Shown in pieces: positions 34,190 through 44,427 of a stretch of DNA of 64,000 nucleotides. Position numbers and translations under genes: made by a program. Under the pieces are notes generated by a model. The model was given only the letters and a program-made list of their open reading frames with translations, did not search any database and was not told where the DNA came from. How positions within the stretch are numbered: position 1 is the stretch's first letter; every line of letters starts with the position of its first letter. Source of the DNA: Apodospora peruviana (taxonomy: Eukaryota; Ascomycota; Sordariomycetes; Sordariales; Lasiosphaeriaceae); assembly GCA_033439685.1 (NCBI GenBank), contig JAUEDM010000009.1:310001-374000 (forward strand). The letters are read 5' to 3'.

Positions 34190-34777
34190 CTCATGATTCT
34201 TCAAGTTGTTTCTGATGCAATTTCGTGTGTTTCCTTGCTTTGCTGTTTCTGGTCGGAAACGAAAGATATGGTGCAGAGCTGGGCAAAACAGCTGATGCAA
34301 GTACTAATTACTCGGCGAGTCAGACACTACGATTGTGGTGCCTGCCCCAGGGATCCGGTTCTTTGTTCGGCTAGATACCGAGTCACTTTCTATTTGCGGC
34401 GCTTATAATTCTCTCCCTTTGTTTTAACTTCTGAACGAGCAAACTTTTAACAAAGGCCGATGACTCGAGGTCGGCGATCGGAGTGGAATTTGACAAAGAA
34501 CTCGGGGACTACTGGGCCGAGTACGTCAGAGTTGTTTGCCTCGTAAACTTTGAAGCCCAGCTACGGATTTTTTAGCGGAAATGGAGAGTACGAAAGAGTG
34601 TTCATTTGCGCTTTTATGGGCTAATCTCAACGATGATGAAAATATGTTGAGAAAATGAAAGGCAAGTAACTCACTCCGCAAATCTTGAACCAGAGCTACT
34701 CCGCACAATATGATTCAAAAGCACAGGTCTATTGCTTAGCTCCAATAAAAACACAAACCCACAACATCTACCCCAGA

Positions 34778-35581
34778 TCAGATCCAATCTTCATTCCCAT
34801 GATGACTGATCATAAGCCCAGACTGCTCCTCACTCAAACCGTCAACAACCTCCAGAACCATCCTAACACTCTCCTCCGGTACAATCTGTCCCTTGAGGTC
34901 CGGCCAGATCTTCCGGAAACTGTTCAGAAGATACTCGACGAAACCCTCATATTCGGCCGGCTTCGGCCCCTCAAAAGTATCCACCCACCCGGGAGAAAGG
35001 GCAACAACCTTGATGCCCTTGGGTGCCAGCTCGGCGGCGTACTTGGCAACAAGAACATTCATCGCACCTTTAGCGACAGCGTAGTCCACCGTCAGTGAAA
35101 TACCGGTATTCTTGATGAGATGCTGGTCGGCCATGGCGGTGGAGATGTGGACGATCTTTTTGTCCTTGCCCGCTTCGATTAGGGGCAGGAAGGCGTTGGT
35201 CGTCCAGATGGCCCCAAACAGCGAGGATTCGTAGGCCACTCTGAAGAATTCCGTGGTGGCGGTGACGTCGAGAGGAATTTGGGAGGGCGGGACGGGCGCC
35301 GCGGCCTGGTTGGTGGAGACGGCGTTGTTAATCAGCACGTCCAGGGTGCCGTTTGTGATCTTTGAGATCGAAGCGGCGGCGGAGCTGAGGGATTGCGGGT
35401 CGGTGATGTCCGCTTTGATAACATGGAGGTTGGGCCGTTGTGAGGCGAGGTCTTGGAGCTTGGTTGCGGAGTCGGGGTTGCGGGCGATGGCGAAGACCGT
35501 GTTGTTGGGACTTTGCGAGAGTTGTCTTACAAACTCGAGGCCCAAGCCCCGCGAGGTACCAGTGATGGCGTATGAAGACAT
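34778..35581 (-). CDS. Short-chain dehydrogenase/reductase (C-factor/sniffer-like)
   Basis: A single exon encodes 267 aa from ATG 35581 (MSSYAITGTSRGLG). The cofactor motif TGTSRGLG is at residues 7-14. LDVLINNA follows, with catalytic Ser147 in VHISTAM and the YxxxK pair Tyr167/Lys171 in VDYAVAKG, then LSPGWVDT. This layout fits the classical SDR group close to bacterial C-factor and animal sniffer/carbonyl reductase. The substrate is unknown. The frame runs upstream to 35635, but the chosen ATG places the Rossmann strand at the very N-terminus, as usual. It shares a 472-bp divergent promoter with the Zn2Cys6 regulator. Confidence 0.9.
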   Translation of the reverse strand: MSSYAITGTSRGLGLEFVRQLSQSPNNTVFAIARNPDSATKLQDLASQRPNLHVIKADITDPQSLSSAAASISKITNGTLDVLINNAVSTNQAAAPVPPSQIPLDVTATTEFFRVAYESSLFGAIWTTNAFLPLIEAGKDKKIVHISTAMADQHLIKNTGISLTVDYAVAKGAMNVLVAKYAAELAPKGIKVVALSPGWVDTFEGPKPAEYEGFVEYLLNSFRKIWPDLKGQIVPEESVRMVLEVVDGLSEEQSGLMISHHGNEDWI

Positions 35582-35956
35582 GGTTGATTGAGAGCTGAAA
35601 AGGTAAACTGTGATGCAGATGTGAGTTTTGTGCAAGGTACAACGTGCTGATATGGACTGATGATCTAGAGGACTCTTTCTTCAACTCTCCAGGGGGAGCT
35701 TTATGTTTTCTTTTATACATAATCTGGGATCGGAACGTGAAAATGATTCTGACAAAATCCAAGAATTGCTTGGAAATTACCGGTGTGTATTACATTAGAA
35801 ATGGGTACGAAGACAATAAGTAAGAAGATGGATGCATCAATCGTGATAGTCGGACTACTTCGTGTCGATCGTGAAAGCTGATTGGCCGAGAGAAAAAGGA
35901 TGACGGAGTTCCAGCGCCAAGCCTCCATTTGTCAGCACCAAATCACTCAGAAGAGC

Positions 35957-35981
35957 GGCCGACGGATCACCCGTCGGCCGG
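35957..35981. promoter_or_regulatory. Perfect 10-bp inverted repeat in divergent promoter
   Basis: The arms CGGCCGACGG (35957-35966) and CCGTCGGCCG (35972-35981) are exact reverse complements separated by ATCAC. Inverted CGG triplets are the usual binding sites of Zn2Cys6 dimers. The site lies 73 bp before the regulator ATG (36054) and 376 bp before the SDR ATG (35581). Autoregulation or co-control of both genes is a reasonable inference. Confidence 0.55.
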
Positions 35982-36053
35982 TCCGTTTTCCGTTCCCCAT
36001 TCCCGTCGGTCCACTTCCTTCCCAACTCGAGATCATATCCAAGCATCAGCCTG

Positions 36054-37964
36054 ATGGATCCAAGTTCCGCCGCCTCTCCGCTGAAACGACGCGCATGCGT
36101 TGCCTGCACCACAGCCAAGGCAAAATGCTCGCCACACCACACCTCGCATACAATCTGCGAGCGATGCCACCGCCTGGGGAAGCAATGCGTCTTCCTCGAT
36201 CTCCCCGAGAGGCGACGACGCCCGCAAAGTGCTCGGGTGGCGTTCCCGACCGGCCGAGTCAGCCAGGTCAAGGCCTTGGAAGACAAACTCGATGCTCTTT
36301 CCGCCGAAATCGCCGCCCTGAAGCAGCAGAATAACGGCTCGGGCTCGGTGTTCACACCGCAATCAGGTGTCTCGATCACACCAGAAAGCAATTTGGACTC
36401 GAGCCCTCGACACCCGCCCGACCATGGACGATCAGACATCATCGATCGTAGCTGGATAACAATGTCCGAAGCAGAACATTTGATCGCCATCTTCAAAGCT
36501 AACTTCATCCCGCGCTTCCCCTTCGTCACGCTCAGCCCAAACGAGACTGCCTCCTACTTGCGAAAACACTCCCCGTTCTTATTCCTCTGCGTCGTCGCCG
36601 TCCCGCTGTACACCAACCCGCCCCTCCAACACAAAATAGGCGAAGAGATCCGCCGCCAGCTCAGTCTACGGCTGCTGTTCAACGCAGAGAGGTCTATGGA
36701 CCTTTTGCGCGGTCTGCTTGTCCATTCCGCCTGGTATCAGTACTTTGCGCACCAGGGCCACGGCCAGCTGTTTATGCTTTCGCAGCTATGCGTCACGCTG
36801 GCGTATGATTTGGGCTTGCCGGAGGGCTACCTCGAGAAAGCCAGAAGTGATGATAATGGCAAGCGGGCTGTTCTTGGGGTGTTTTGGCTTTCTGTCACTA
36901 CGTCACGCATCTTGCAAAAGCCCGTCGGAATGAAACACACCAGATCTCTAGACGATTGGAGCTTGGGGTTTGCCGTCGGGCCCGAGGATGCTTCCGACAC
37001 AGCCATCCAGCCGATGATCATGCTACAAGCTTTTGCCTTTCGGTTCATCGAGGCGTTCCCAAACAGTTTTCTGAAGGAGGAGGAGCAGCAGTCTGAGGTA
37101 CCGCTGCACGCGACATATCCTTTTCTTCTTGAGCTCGAGAATATCAAGGACAAGATCAGGAAGGATGGTGTCAGTTCAGAAATTGGTATGCCCACGTGCA
37201 CCTGCCTTGCGTTTGGCCGAACCTTCGTCGCTGACACTACTAAATGTGAAGTAAACTACATCGAGTTGGAGATCCTTCACCTGGAAATCTGGGTGTCGCA
37301 AGTTGCCTTTGTACCACAACAGAAGCAACAGATTACCTTCACTGTCGTCCCTGGGGCAGTCCCTGACGAAACGCAGTTCCTATGGCAGAAAATCAGAAAA
37401 ATCCAAGAATCCCTCGAGCGTCTGCTTCAGATGCCGGCCGACGAGATGTACTGCATGCCTCTCCTCCTGCAGCTGTGGCTCTGCGGATCCCTCACCTGGC
37501 TTGGGCGGGCCCTGGGACGACTACTGCGTGCGATCATGGCGAACGGAACAGCTGCCCCCGACGAGGCATGGAAGATATCGGAAGCACAGCGCGTCGTTGA
37601 CGAGGTGAGATATCTGACCAGTGCCGACGCGATCTCTCAGAAATTTGAAGCGACGTATGGGAGCCTGTTAAAGAACAATGAAGTGGACGGCAGTTCCGAG
37701 CTGGGACGGCTGCTGCATCATATCAGGATGATTAAGCGGTCGTATTATTTCCACGTGCAGAGGATCACGGGTAAGAGTCTGGTGGAGAGAAATGTTTTGG
37801 ACGAGACTGGGCAGGAGGTCTGGGGAGGCGGCGACTCAGAGTTGTCGGCCATGAACTTTGGGGACCTTGGAGGGGGCGAGGACTTTGATGTTGGGATGTG
37901 GACATCTATCAACGACTTTTTGTTTTTTGATGATGGATTTAGAGGGGAGCAGCTGTATGAGTAA
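36054..37964 (+). CDS. Zn2Cys6 transcription factor
   Basis: This is a nuclear DNA-binding regulator. The N-terminus carries a complete zinc cluster with Cys at 15, 18, 25, 35, 38 and 45 (spacing 2-6-9-2-6). A basic linker and a short heptad-like dimerisation helix follow (VKALEDKLDALSAEIAALK). A fungal regulatory middle region contains HGQLFMLSQLCVTLAYDLGL and VLGVFWLSVTTSRILQK. The whole frame is open (636 codons). A 66-nt stretch at 37186-37251 has GTATGC and TGAAG ends with a CTGAC/CTAAA branch and reads poorly as protein. I favour splicing it out, giving exons 36054-37185 and 37252-37964 and 614 aa. The tail is acidic (FGDLGGGEDFDVGMW, FFDDGF) and may be an activation domain. It is divergent from the SDR gene. 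Confidence 0.9.
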   Translation: MDPSSAASPLKRRACVACTTAKAKCSPHHTSHTICERCHRLGKQCVFLDLPERRRRPQSARVAFPTGRVSQVKALEDKLDALSAEIAALKQQNNGSGSVFTPQSGVSITPESNLDSSPRHPPDHGRSDIIDRSWITMSEAEHLIAIFKANFIPRFPFVTLSPNETASYLRKHSPFLFLCVVAVPLYTNPPLQHKIGEEIRRQLSLRLLFNAERSMDLLRGLLVHSAWYQYFAHQGHGQLFMLSQLCVTLAYDLGLPEGYLEKARSDDNGKRAVLGVFWLSVTTSRILQKPVGMKHTRSLDDWSLGFAVGPEDASDTAIQPMIMLQAFAFRFIEAFPNSFLKEEEQQSEVPLHATYPFLLELENIKDKIRKDGVSSEIGMPTCTCLAFGRTFVADTTKCEVNYIELEILHLEIWVSQVAFVPQQKQQITFTVVPGAVPDETQFLWQKIRKIQESLERLLQMPADEMYCMPLLLQLWLCGSLTWLGRALGRLLRAIMANGTAAPDEAWKISEAQRVVDEVRYLTSADAISQKFEATYGSLLKNNEVDGSSELGRLLHHIRMIKRSYYFHVQRITGKSLVERNVLDETGQEVWGGGDSELSAMNFGDLGGGEDFDVGMWTSINDFLFFDDGFRGEQLYE

Positions 37965-38098
37965 TTTCCTCTTGAATTTGACGTCAGGACTACAGGTGTG
38001 AGTCTTTCGCAGAAAAAGTTGTTCACGTCGACAACACGCAGACAATCCTTTCAAACCTGTTGGGGAATCTGGGAATGCTGGGTGATGTGTTGTCCAGG
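37965..38098. other. short spacer after the regulator gene
   Basis: This is the 3' flank of the Zn2Cys6 gene, running into the repeat units described next. Confidence 0.4.
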
Positions 38099-38450
38099 CT
38101 ATCTACCAAAAATAAATGTCCCGAGACAAAGAAGGGCTAAAAGAAGGGAAACCCCAAAGAAAGGAAAACAACGATGCCAAAAACCCTGGCTCACCAAGCT
38201 GATCCCTCGTCCTTCCAGGTCCTTCTTGAAAGGGCCAGGGATTCCTTCGAGAGTCAAACCGAGATGATGAATAAAAGACATGGAACGAGTGGAAAAGAAA
38301 AAGAAAAAATAGCAGTCGCGCCCAGGCACTTCCCAATTCTTTCCCTCGGCAAACCTGGGATTTCCTCCGAGGGACAATCCAAGAAGGACCAAAACAGAAA
38401 AGAAAAGAAAAGAAAACAACACGTCTAAAAAGCCCTGGCTCACCCAGCCA
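38099..38450 (-). repeat. Two about 247-bp repeat units in the 3' flank of paralogue A
   Basis: Read on the minus strand, units start GGTGAGCCAGGG(C/T)TTTTT at about 38443 and 38195. They then have a long T/C-rich tract and a CTCGGAGGAA- or CTCGAAGGAA-type box. The same words and order occur downstream of the paralogous gene B at 45330-45840, so the repeat was inherited with the gene. Open frames across it are by-products of the pyrimidine tracts. Confidence 0.7.
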
Positions 38451-38510
38451 ATGTCTCCTCCCTCTCAAAAGGGATCTCACAGTGATTCCTCCGAATCCCC
38501 AGTCGATTTT

Positions 38511-39475
38511 TTAAAGGAGGTAAACCAGTTCTGGACTACCCGAAATTTCAAATCTTCTCGGCTCGTTCGTATTTTGAGGGAAAGTCGGTTCGACCGAGCT
38601 CGCAATGGCCCCGCGTACGTATTCGTCCCAGTAGTCAAAGGCAGTCTTAGTTCTCGGCGAGCAAGCATTCTTCCACGCAGTTACTTGGTCTTTATTATCG
38701 GTCCCGTAACGAATCAACTCGTTCTTACCCTGACTCCGTGCTAACAGGTCGTTGACGTTGCCACGAAATATCATGACGTCCAGTGGTATTCTGGATGGAC
38801 GCGGTCCCAGGAACAGCTTCAACTCATTGTCCGGCTGGTCCGTAGAACAGATGCGCTGAAAAACACCCCGATCGTATTCCGGAATCCAGAGTTGATCGAA
38901 GACGCTCATGAAAAGCTCGACGTGCTCACCCAGGAGCGGTACACCATTCTTCTCTACCATCCGGTCGACGGTCCTTTCCAGGCCCGTGAGGAGGAGGATT
39001 GTAGGGCCCTGAACTTGTCCTCATTTTCCCATTTAAGTTGGAAGCTCTTAACACGAAGCCCGCCGCCCTTAAAACGCGATATGATCTGGATGCAGACAAC
39101 TCTTGCTACCCCGGGGCCACCTCGGACGTGAATTGCTGGCCCCCCATGTTGAACGACTCCGGCGCCCCCGCCACCGGAAGAACCGCTGACTGACTGGTCA
39201 TAGAGATAGTCATGGAAACCGCCACTGGATGACAGCCCGGGTGGAGCACTGTTGGATAGCACAGGGTTGAATGCTGTGCTGGGTGAAGCAGGGTCGAATG
39301 CTCTGCTGGGTGAAGAACGACGACCTTCACCCTGAGCACCGGCACCGTAACCTCCACCATGAGCATAGTAGCCTCCACCCTGAGTACTGGTATCGTAACT
39401 TCCAACATGAGTACTGGCATCAAAACCTCCACTTTGAGCACTATCACCGAAGGCTTCACTCAGGGCATCGTAGTT
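38511..39475 (-). pseudogene. Paralogue A of the unrecognised 'FDELWIPE' family, internally deleted
   Basis: This is homologous to the intact gene at 44428-45273. The N-terminal part is Gly/Ser-rich with degenerate repeats (GGGYYAHGGGYGAGAQGEG), then GVARVVCIQI and FQLKWENEDKFRALQ, matching gene B RVVCLHI and IQCANSDKF. After DKFRALQ (near 39010) the frame breaks and homology resumes as ILLLTGLERTVDRM, skipping about 50 residues that B has. It then continues FDQLWIPEYD, LKLFLGPRPS and IPLDVMI to the end SGSPELVYLL. The deletion shifts the frame, so the gene is inactive. The 5' end is uncertain because it runs into the ankyrin-like remnant on the other strand near 39480. Confidence 0.65.
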
Positions 39476-39479
39476 TACA

Positions 39480-40495
39480 TTGGAAGGCTTGGTTTGCTGA
39501 ATAATGCAAGTGACAAAGCCAAGGATCTCCTCCGTCAGCAGTCCGCAGACGTCCTCTACAACGCGATGCCCTTCCTCATCGAAGAACATCGCGGCTTCCA
39601 CGACGTCTTCCCTTTTCTCCTCCTCGTCCTGGGCGCTAACCTTGTTAGCCCTGACCCCTCTTCTTCACTACTCCATCTGGCTGCCTCGCGGGGAGCAGCC
39701 GACACGGTTAGCTTCCTTCTCGGTGTTACTGGTAGTTCTTCCTCAAAGGGGGATTCTTGGGTGAAACAGGCGCGAGATATCATCACTAACCCCGAGCACT
39801 ACAGATTCAAGTACACGGTCCTGAACGTGGCGATGATGAACGTCTTTGACGACAAATCATTGCCCGACATCATTCTGCATCTGTCCACTTCCGTTGAGTG
39901 CTCCAAGGGTAAGAAGCAGGCCCAAGCCCTTCTTAACGAACCAATCCATGTTTTCGATGAGAATACCGTCAATCGGTGGGTGTTACCCCTTCAATGGGCG
40001 CTGATGCCAGCACAATAGCCCATCAAACAGTGCCCCTCAGAGCTCACGAGACTCTCCAACCTTCGACCATGGACTATCCATTGTCTCATCCGCCTCGGCG
40101 CGGACGCCAGCCAGAAGGGCGTCATGTGGGGGGGCAGTTCTCTATTCACCCTCTTTGACTTCGCCTTTCTTGGTCCGGCCGTTACCAACTTGAGCAGAGA
40201 TGAGCATAAGCGCATTTTGAACTTGTCGTGGTCTGCGGATCTGGAGCATTTCCTCGGCAAGCCTGGGCAGCAACCCAACAAAAAGTTCATCAAGCGATAG
40301 CAGGACGCGTTTAGTCATGCCGTGCGTGCCCACATCGATCTCTCGGGCTGGCCTCAGGGTATGACGCTCGAGGTCTTTCGGGAGCGGTTTAATACGGATT
40401 CGGGGTTTTTGGCTGACCAATGCGATGACTTCAAGCCTGATAAGTCCGCTGTTAGCCTCTTGGAGAGGGTCGGGATCCATTTTTGGAGCTTGTGA
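39480..40495 (+). pseudogene. Ankyrin-like family gene, remnant 1 (two in-frame TAG)
   Basis: One reading frame carries the whole remnant, interrupted by TAG at 40016-40018 and 40298-40300. It includes an ankyrin-type block (ANLVSPDPSSSLLHLAASRG, then ADTVSFLLG), SWVKQARDIITNPEHYRFKY, CLIRLGADASQKG, and a C-terminal block ending LLERVGIHFWSL. The same blocks occur in the minus-strand gene at 61.1-62.3 kb (SLVSPDRASSVLHVAASQG, DILANPETYGFYFT, LQWAGVDFWGIW). Both stops are TAG and could come from CAG by C-to-T change. The N-terminus is not found; the frame runs back into the antisense of paralogue A. Confidence 0.65.
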
Positions 40496-41043
40496 TCCGG
40501 AAGTGATAGGAGGGTGGCTTGTATGAGGAGGGGATGGTTTTTGATGTTGAGTGAATTGGTAATATACATTTCTTCACACACATGTGTTTAACTTTTATTC
40601 CTCATCTGATGAGTTTTTCGATAGTAGGAGGGACAATTATTTTGACTTTATGAATAAAACGTGTGATTAGGTACCTCCTGTGATCATGCCCACAACGTTG
40701 GATAAAGCCCCTATTCTGGATCGTGAGAACATGTGCGTCACCCCTCAAAGTAACTGCGTTCTCTCACACAAATTTGCTCCCAACTAACCTTAGTTTTATG
40801 CCGGTTGTCAGCCTCTCTGTGACACACGTTGCAGCTGTATTTAAGCTTCTTTTTGGAAGGCCGATGGACTCGGAACTTGATCCTCCTTATACCACAGAAA
40901 TCCAGCATTTTTGGTCTCGCTTTCCTTGCTTGCTTTGTCCCAGTACACCCAGCCAAGACTGCGACCTGTCGACCATCTTCGTCCCAATAACGAACCCTCC
41001 ATTTCTGCCTCATCGAGAACCGTTGAACCCGCACGCCTGTTTC

Positions 41044-42458
41044 ATGATGGCGAATGAACTCGATGTCCAAAAGGGCTCACTCCCGACGCCCGAACTTCTC
41101 CTGGAGGTGCGTTCAGCCGTCCTCGAAAACGACGCCCAAAAGACATGGAAATTGGTGAAGGGCGCCCACCGCGATGTCCAATACCGTGCTCTTAACCTCG
41201 CGGTGCAGCGCGATGGCATCGAAATCGTCAAACATTTGTTGACCAATGGCGTCCGCATGGCGAAGAGGCATCATTCGTAGTCGGAGTCCACGATGAAGGA
41301 CGACATTTCACAGTTGTTGAAGGTAGCACGAGAGAGAGACGGCTGCCACACTATGCCAGTGCCCTGGAGCGCGCTTCACACCGCCATCAAATGGACAAGA
41401 ATAGATATAGTCCGGCTCATGTTGGGCATGCCTGCGGATGGTGAGGATATGGAGGACTCCCTCGACACAGCTGCCGCCTGGAGCGACGAGACCAGGGCTA
41501 TTCTGAGTCTTTGGACGTTCGACGCACTTCTGCCCAGAACAAATAGCATTCTCGGTTTCGCCGCCCTGAGCCTTCACAACGATTCACAGCTGGCTCCCAT
41601 CCTAAGGCTTCTCACCAAAGCGAACAAGAAGCTATCACTGGACCACAAGCATTCCCGAGGGAATGATAGTACCCTCATCGCCCGACGGGAGGATAGTCTA
41701 TGCTGGATCTCCCATCCAGTGGGCAGTCCGGCCACCTCTTGTGCCTGGAAATGGCTTGAACCTTGGGTACTTCAATGTCAAGTACGGAAAGCCAATAATC
41801 AAAACCGCAGTCACCTTAGTCAGCGACGGGATGGTAATCCATCTCGACCTATTAAAGGATCATGACGAGGTCCATCCCCATCCGCGGTCGGCGATGGCCA
41901 TGCTCTTCTTCAACCCATATCTCGTCGACGGATACCCCCTGACCACGAGGACTTTGTGCCGCAGTTCTTTGACGCCCACTACAAATACTGACGCGTCGGC
42001 TCTCGGTGGACCAAAGAGCAATTCGACGAGCCCCCGGCGCGGGCCGAAGATGGGAACTGGGCGGCGGACGAAGACCGGTCTGCCGGCCTGCTTAGCATGG
42101 AACTTTCCATGTGGAACGGCCCCTGGCCCGGCTCCGATCGCCACTTCGTCACCTGCTGGAGAGAGCGGCTCAGCGCCAATCTGGAGACACTCCTCCCATA
42201 CTACAGAGGCCGATCCATCCTTGACGACCGCCGCCGAGACGAGTACGGTATCTATGCAACGTGGTTCATCAAAGTTACCAAGCTTTTGTCCGCAAATCAC
42301 CGTACTTTTCACTGACAGAGGAGGCCATTGAGCTCTTGGACGATGCTGGAGATGCTTACCGCCAGGGTTTCAGGTTCCAGAAGTACCGAAAAGAGATTCA
42401 CGGCTCGCCCATCGAGCCGTCTGATGGAAGGCATAGACCGATTCGCCTCTTTGAGTGA
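41044..42458 (+). pseudogene. Ankyrin-like family gene, remnant 2 (stop plus frameshifts)
   Basis: Starting at MMANELDVQKGS, an ankyrin-type block (RALNLAVQRDGIEIVKHLLT) ends at in-frame TAG 41278-41280. The same frame then continues MKDDISQLLKVAR and WSALHTAIKWTRIDIVRLML. Near 41690 the frame changes to GSPIQWAVRPPLVPG and FFNPYLVDGYPL, near 41960 to LSMWNGPWPGSDRHF, and near 42270 to FVRKSPYFSLTEEAIELL. The last block resembles LVGKSSRFMLNADVITRL of the 61-kb relative. One stop and at least three frame changes show a pseudogene. The encoded protein would have been about 470 residues. Confidence 0.6.
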
Positions 42459-42839
42459 TGGTTAGCTTCTCTGTTGGTAAATTTCATGGTCTTCAGGTCC
42501 TCATCAAACTTCTGCGCGGGGTAAAGGGTATGGAGGAATTCGGCGATGGGGGGAGAAAGGAGGAAGAGAGTTTGTCAGAGAATGGGTGCTTATGGGACTC
42601 CACCTAGCGTGAGCTTTTTAATGGACATGATATGATAGCAGATGACTCATACACAAAAGACCCTTTTTTTTTTTGGTCACGGCGTCATTCATTACTCGTT
42701 CTTGAACTCTAAGTACGGTGGCCTATAAACCTTGTTTGTTTCACCTGTTTTATTTAAGAAAGCTCGGAGCCGGAGAGTGAACGAACTCTTTTCTTCCACG
42801 ATGTAACCGACTTTCTTTCCTAAGAATAGCGAAGGAGGA

Positions 42840-44110
42840 TATTAACATGGGCAGCTGTTTCTCCGGTTGTGTACTCTGCGCGTTTTAGTCTTAACAGTTT
42901 TGCAATGATGGTGCGTTACCGATGAAAGGAATTTGGTGAACTTAGTAGTTGATATTGCATGGGTATTAATGACCAAGATCGCATCAGGAACCTCGTGCTA
43001 AAGGACTGGATCTAGAACTTTATTTTTCATCCTGTTAACAGCAGAGAAGGACGTTGATGAAGCTGGTTATTGCCCCGGCTGTATGCTCTGCGAGGTTTGA
43101 TATCGTAATTCCAATTTTCTCTGGCGCTGTGTCACCGTTGAAGGAAATTTGGTGACCTCATTAGTCGTGTCGAATGGTAACAACCAGTCACCAGTATCGT
43201 ATCAAAGACCTTGTGCTAAGAGGCATAAGGATTTGCTTTCAATCCTTACATGTATGATAGCCCTCTGAGTGGTCACGGTTAGTACCGGAAATTCTCACCA
43301 TAACTTCCATAACTGACCAGAAAGGAACAAGAGGTCAGATTTCCTTTAATTCTTCACGGGGGGTAGTAATCTCGAACTGAGGGGTCTTGGGCTCTACTTT
43401 CAACCCTATGATAGCGGTGGGTGAAAGTTAGCAATAGCAATTTGTGCCAACTACTATATCTTTCTGACCAAAAAGGAAGAAGAGATTAGAGCTCCCGTGA
43501 GTTATTTACAGAAAACCCCGCGGCGTCGTCTTAAAGACCCTAAAGCTTCCCTTTCAGTCCTCATAATAGCCCCGTGCGAAGGTTGGTCCCGTTAAATCTT
43601 GCCGATCACCATGTCTGGCCAAAAAGGAAGAGGAGATTAAGTGCATCTGATAGTTCACAGAGAACGCCGTAAATCATGGACACTCACGGCTGTTAGTTAA
43701 CCACATGCAAGCTCCTCGGAGTCCAGTCCTTAACAGGAGCATAAATACACCCCCGTCCCTCGCATTACAAAAGATCTATAGTTGGTCTTCTCCAGCCTTT
43801 GAAGTGTGAACAACGCGTGCTGTCAGTCCTACTGGTAGTAACTTATGCGCGCAAGCCCCCCAAATTTCAATTATTACACCCTAGAGGCCAAGTGTGATTC
43901 TAGGGCTGATTTGAACGATAACGAAGGTTTCTTGTCTCTATTGCGCAAGGAGGGTGCAAGGCGCCTGCAGACCGTACCGGATCATGGTATTAACCGCACA
44001 TCGTGAACCCCATAACCGTTGAGGCTTCAAAACACCGAATCACATTGGCCATAATGGTCTATTGAGGTCATTGCTGCGTCACAGTTAAAAAGCTGACATG
44101 ATTGTTACTT
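42840..44110 (+). repeat. Degenerate tandem repeat array, left block
   Basis: Recurring modules without coding potential. Module 1 contains CCGGCTGTATGCTCTGCGAG-like text plus a TTTGGTGAAC-like piece (near 42867 and 43075). Module 2 contains GCCGATCACCATGTCTGGCC-like text followed by AAAGGAAGAAGAGAT (near 43300, 43450 and 43610). Related modules occur in 45880-47215, on the other side of gene B. Divergence between copies is high. Confidence 0.65.
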
Positions 44111-44427
44111 CGAATGGCAGCCACGTTCCTTAGGGTAGATAATTGGCACGAAGATGAAGGGAAGGAGGAGCAGTAACGGCTTCGTTGACGATGGCAGGCG
44201 CAAGCCACCCTGGTGACGCTATAGTGCAACTGCTGTTGCAGTTTAGGGGGTTGACAATGGTAGGAATCAACTCCATATCAGCTACCCAGCACCTTTTTGC
44301 TCCTTTAAACATTTACCTTCTGCGTTCGCGCTCTCTATCCACCACACGCGCACTTCCTTGAGCTCTGTCGACACACACCTGTCTCAGTTCTCTTCGAGTG
44401 GACAGCCGGAAGAAAAGCCAATCAACA

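Noticed and set aside
38099..38480. Hydrophobic minus-strand frames of 110-125 codons that look like membrane proteins
   Set aside because: They are translations of T/C-rich tracts in a tandem repeat, with matching repeats elsewhere that are not open.
39359..39480. Upstream part of the plus-strand frame before the ankyrin-like remnant (Ser/Thr-rich)
   Set aside because: It is the antisense of the Gly-rich repeats of paralogue A and has no ankyrin similarity.
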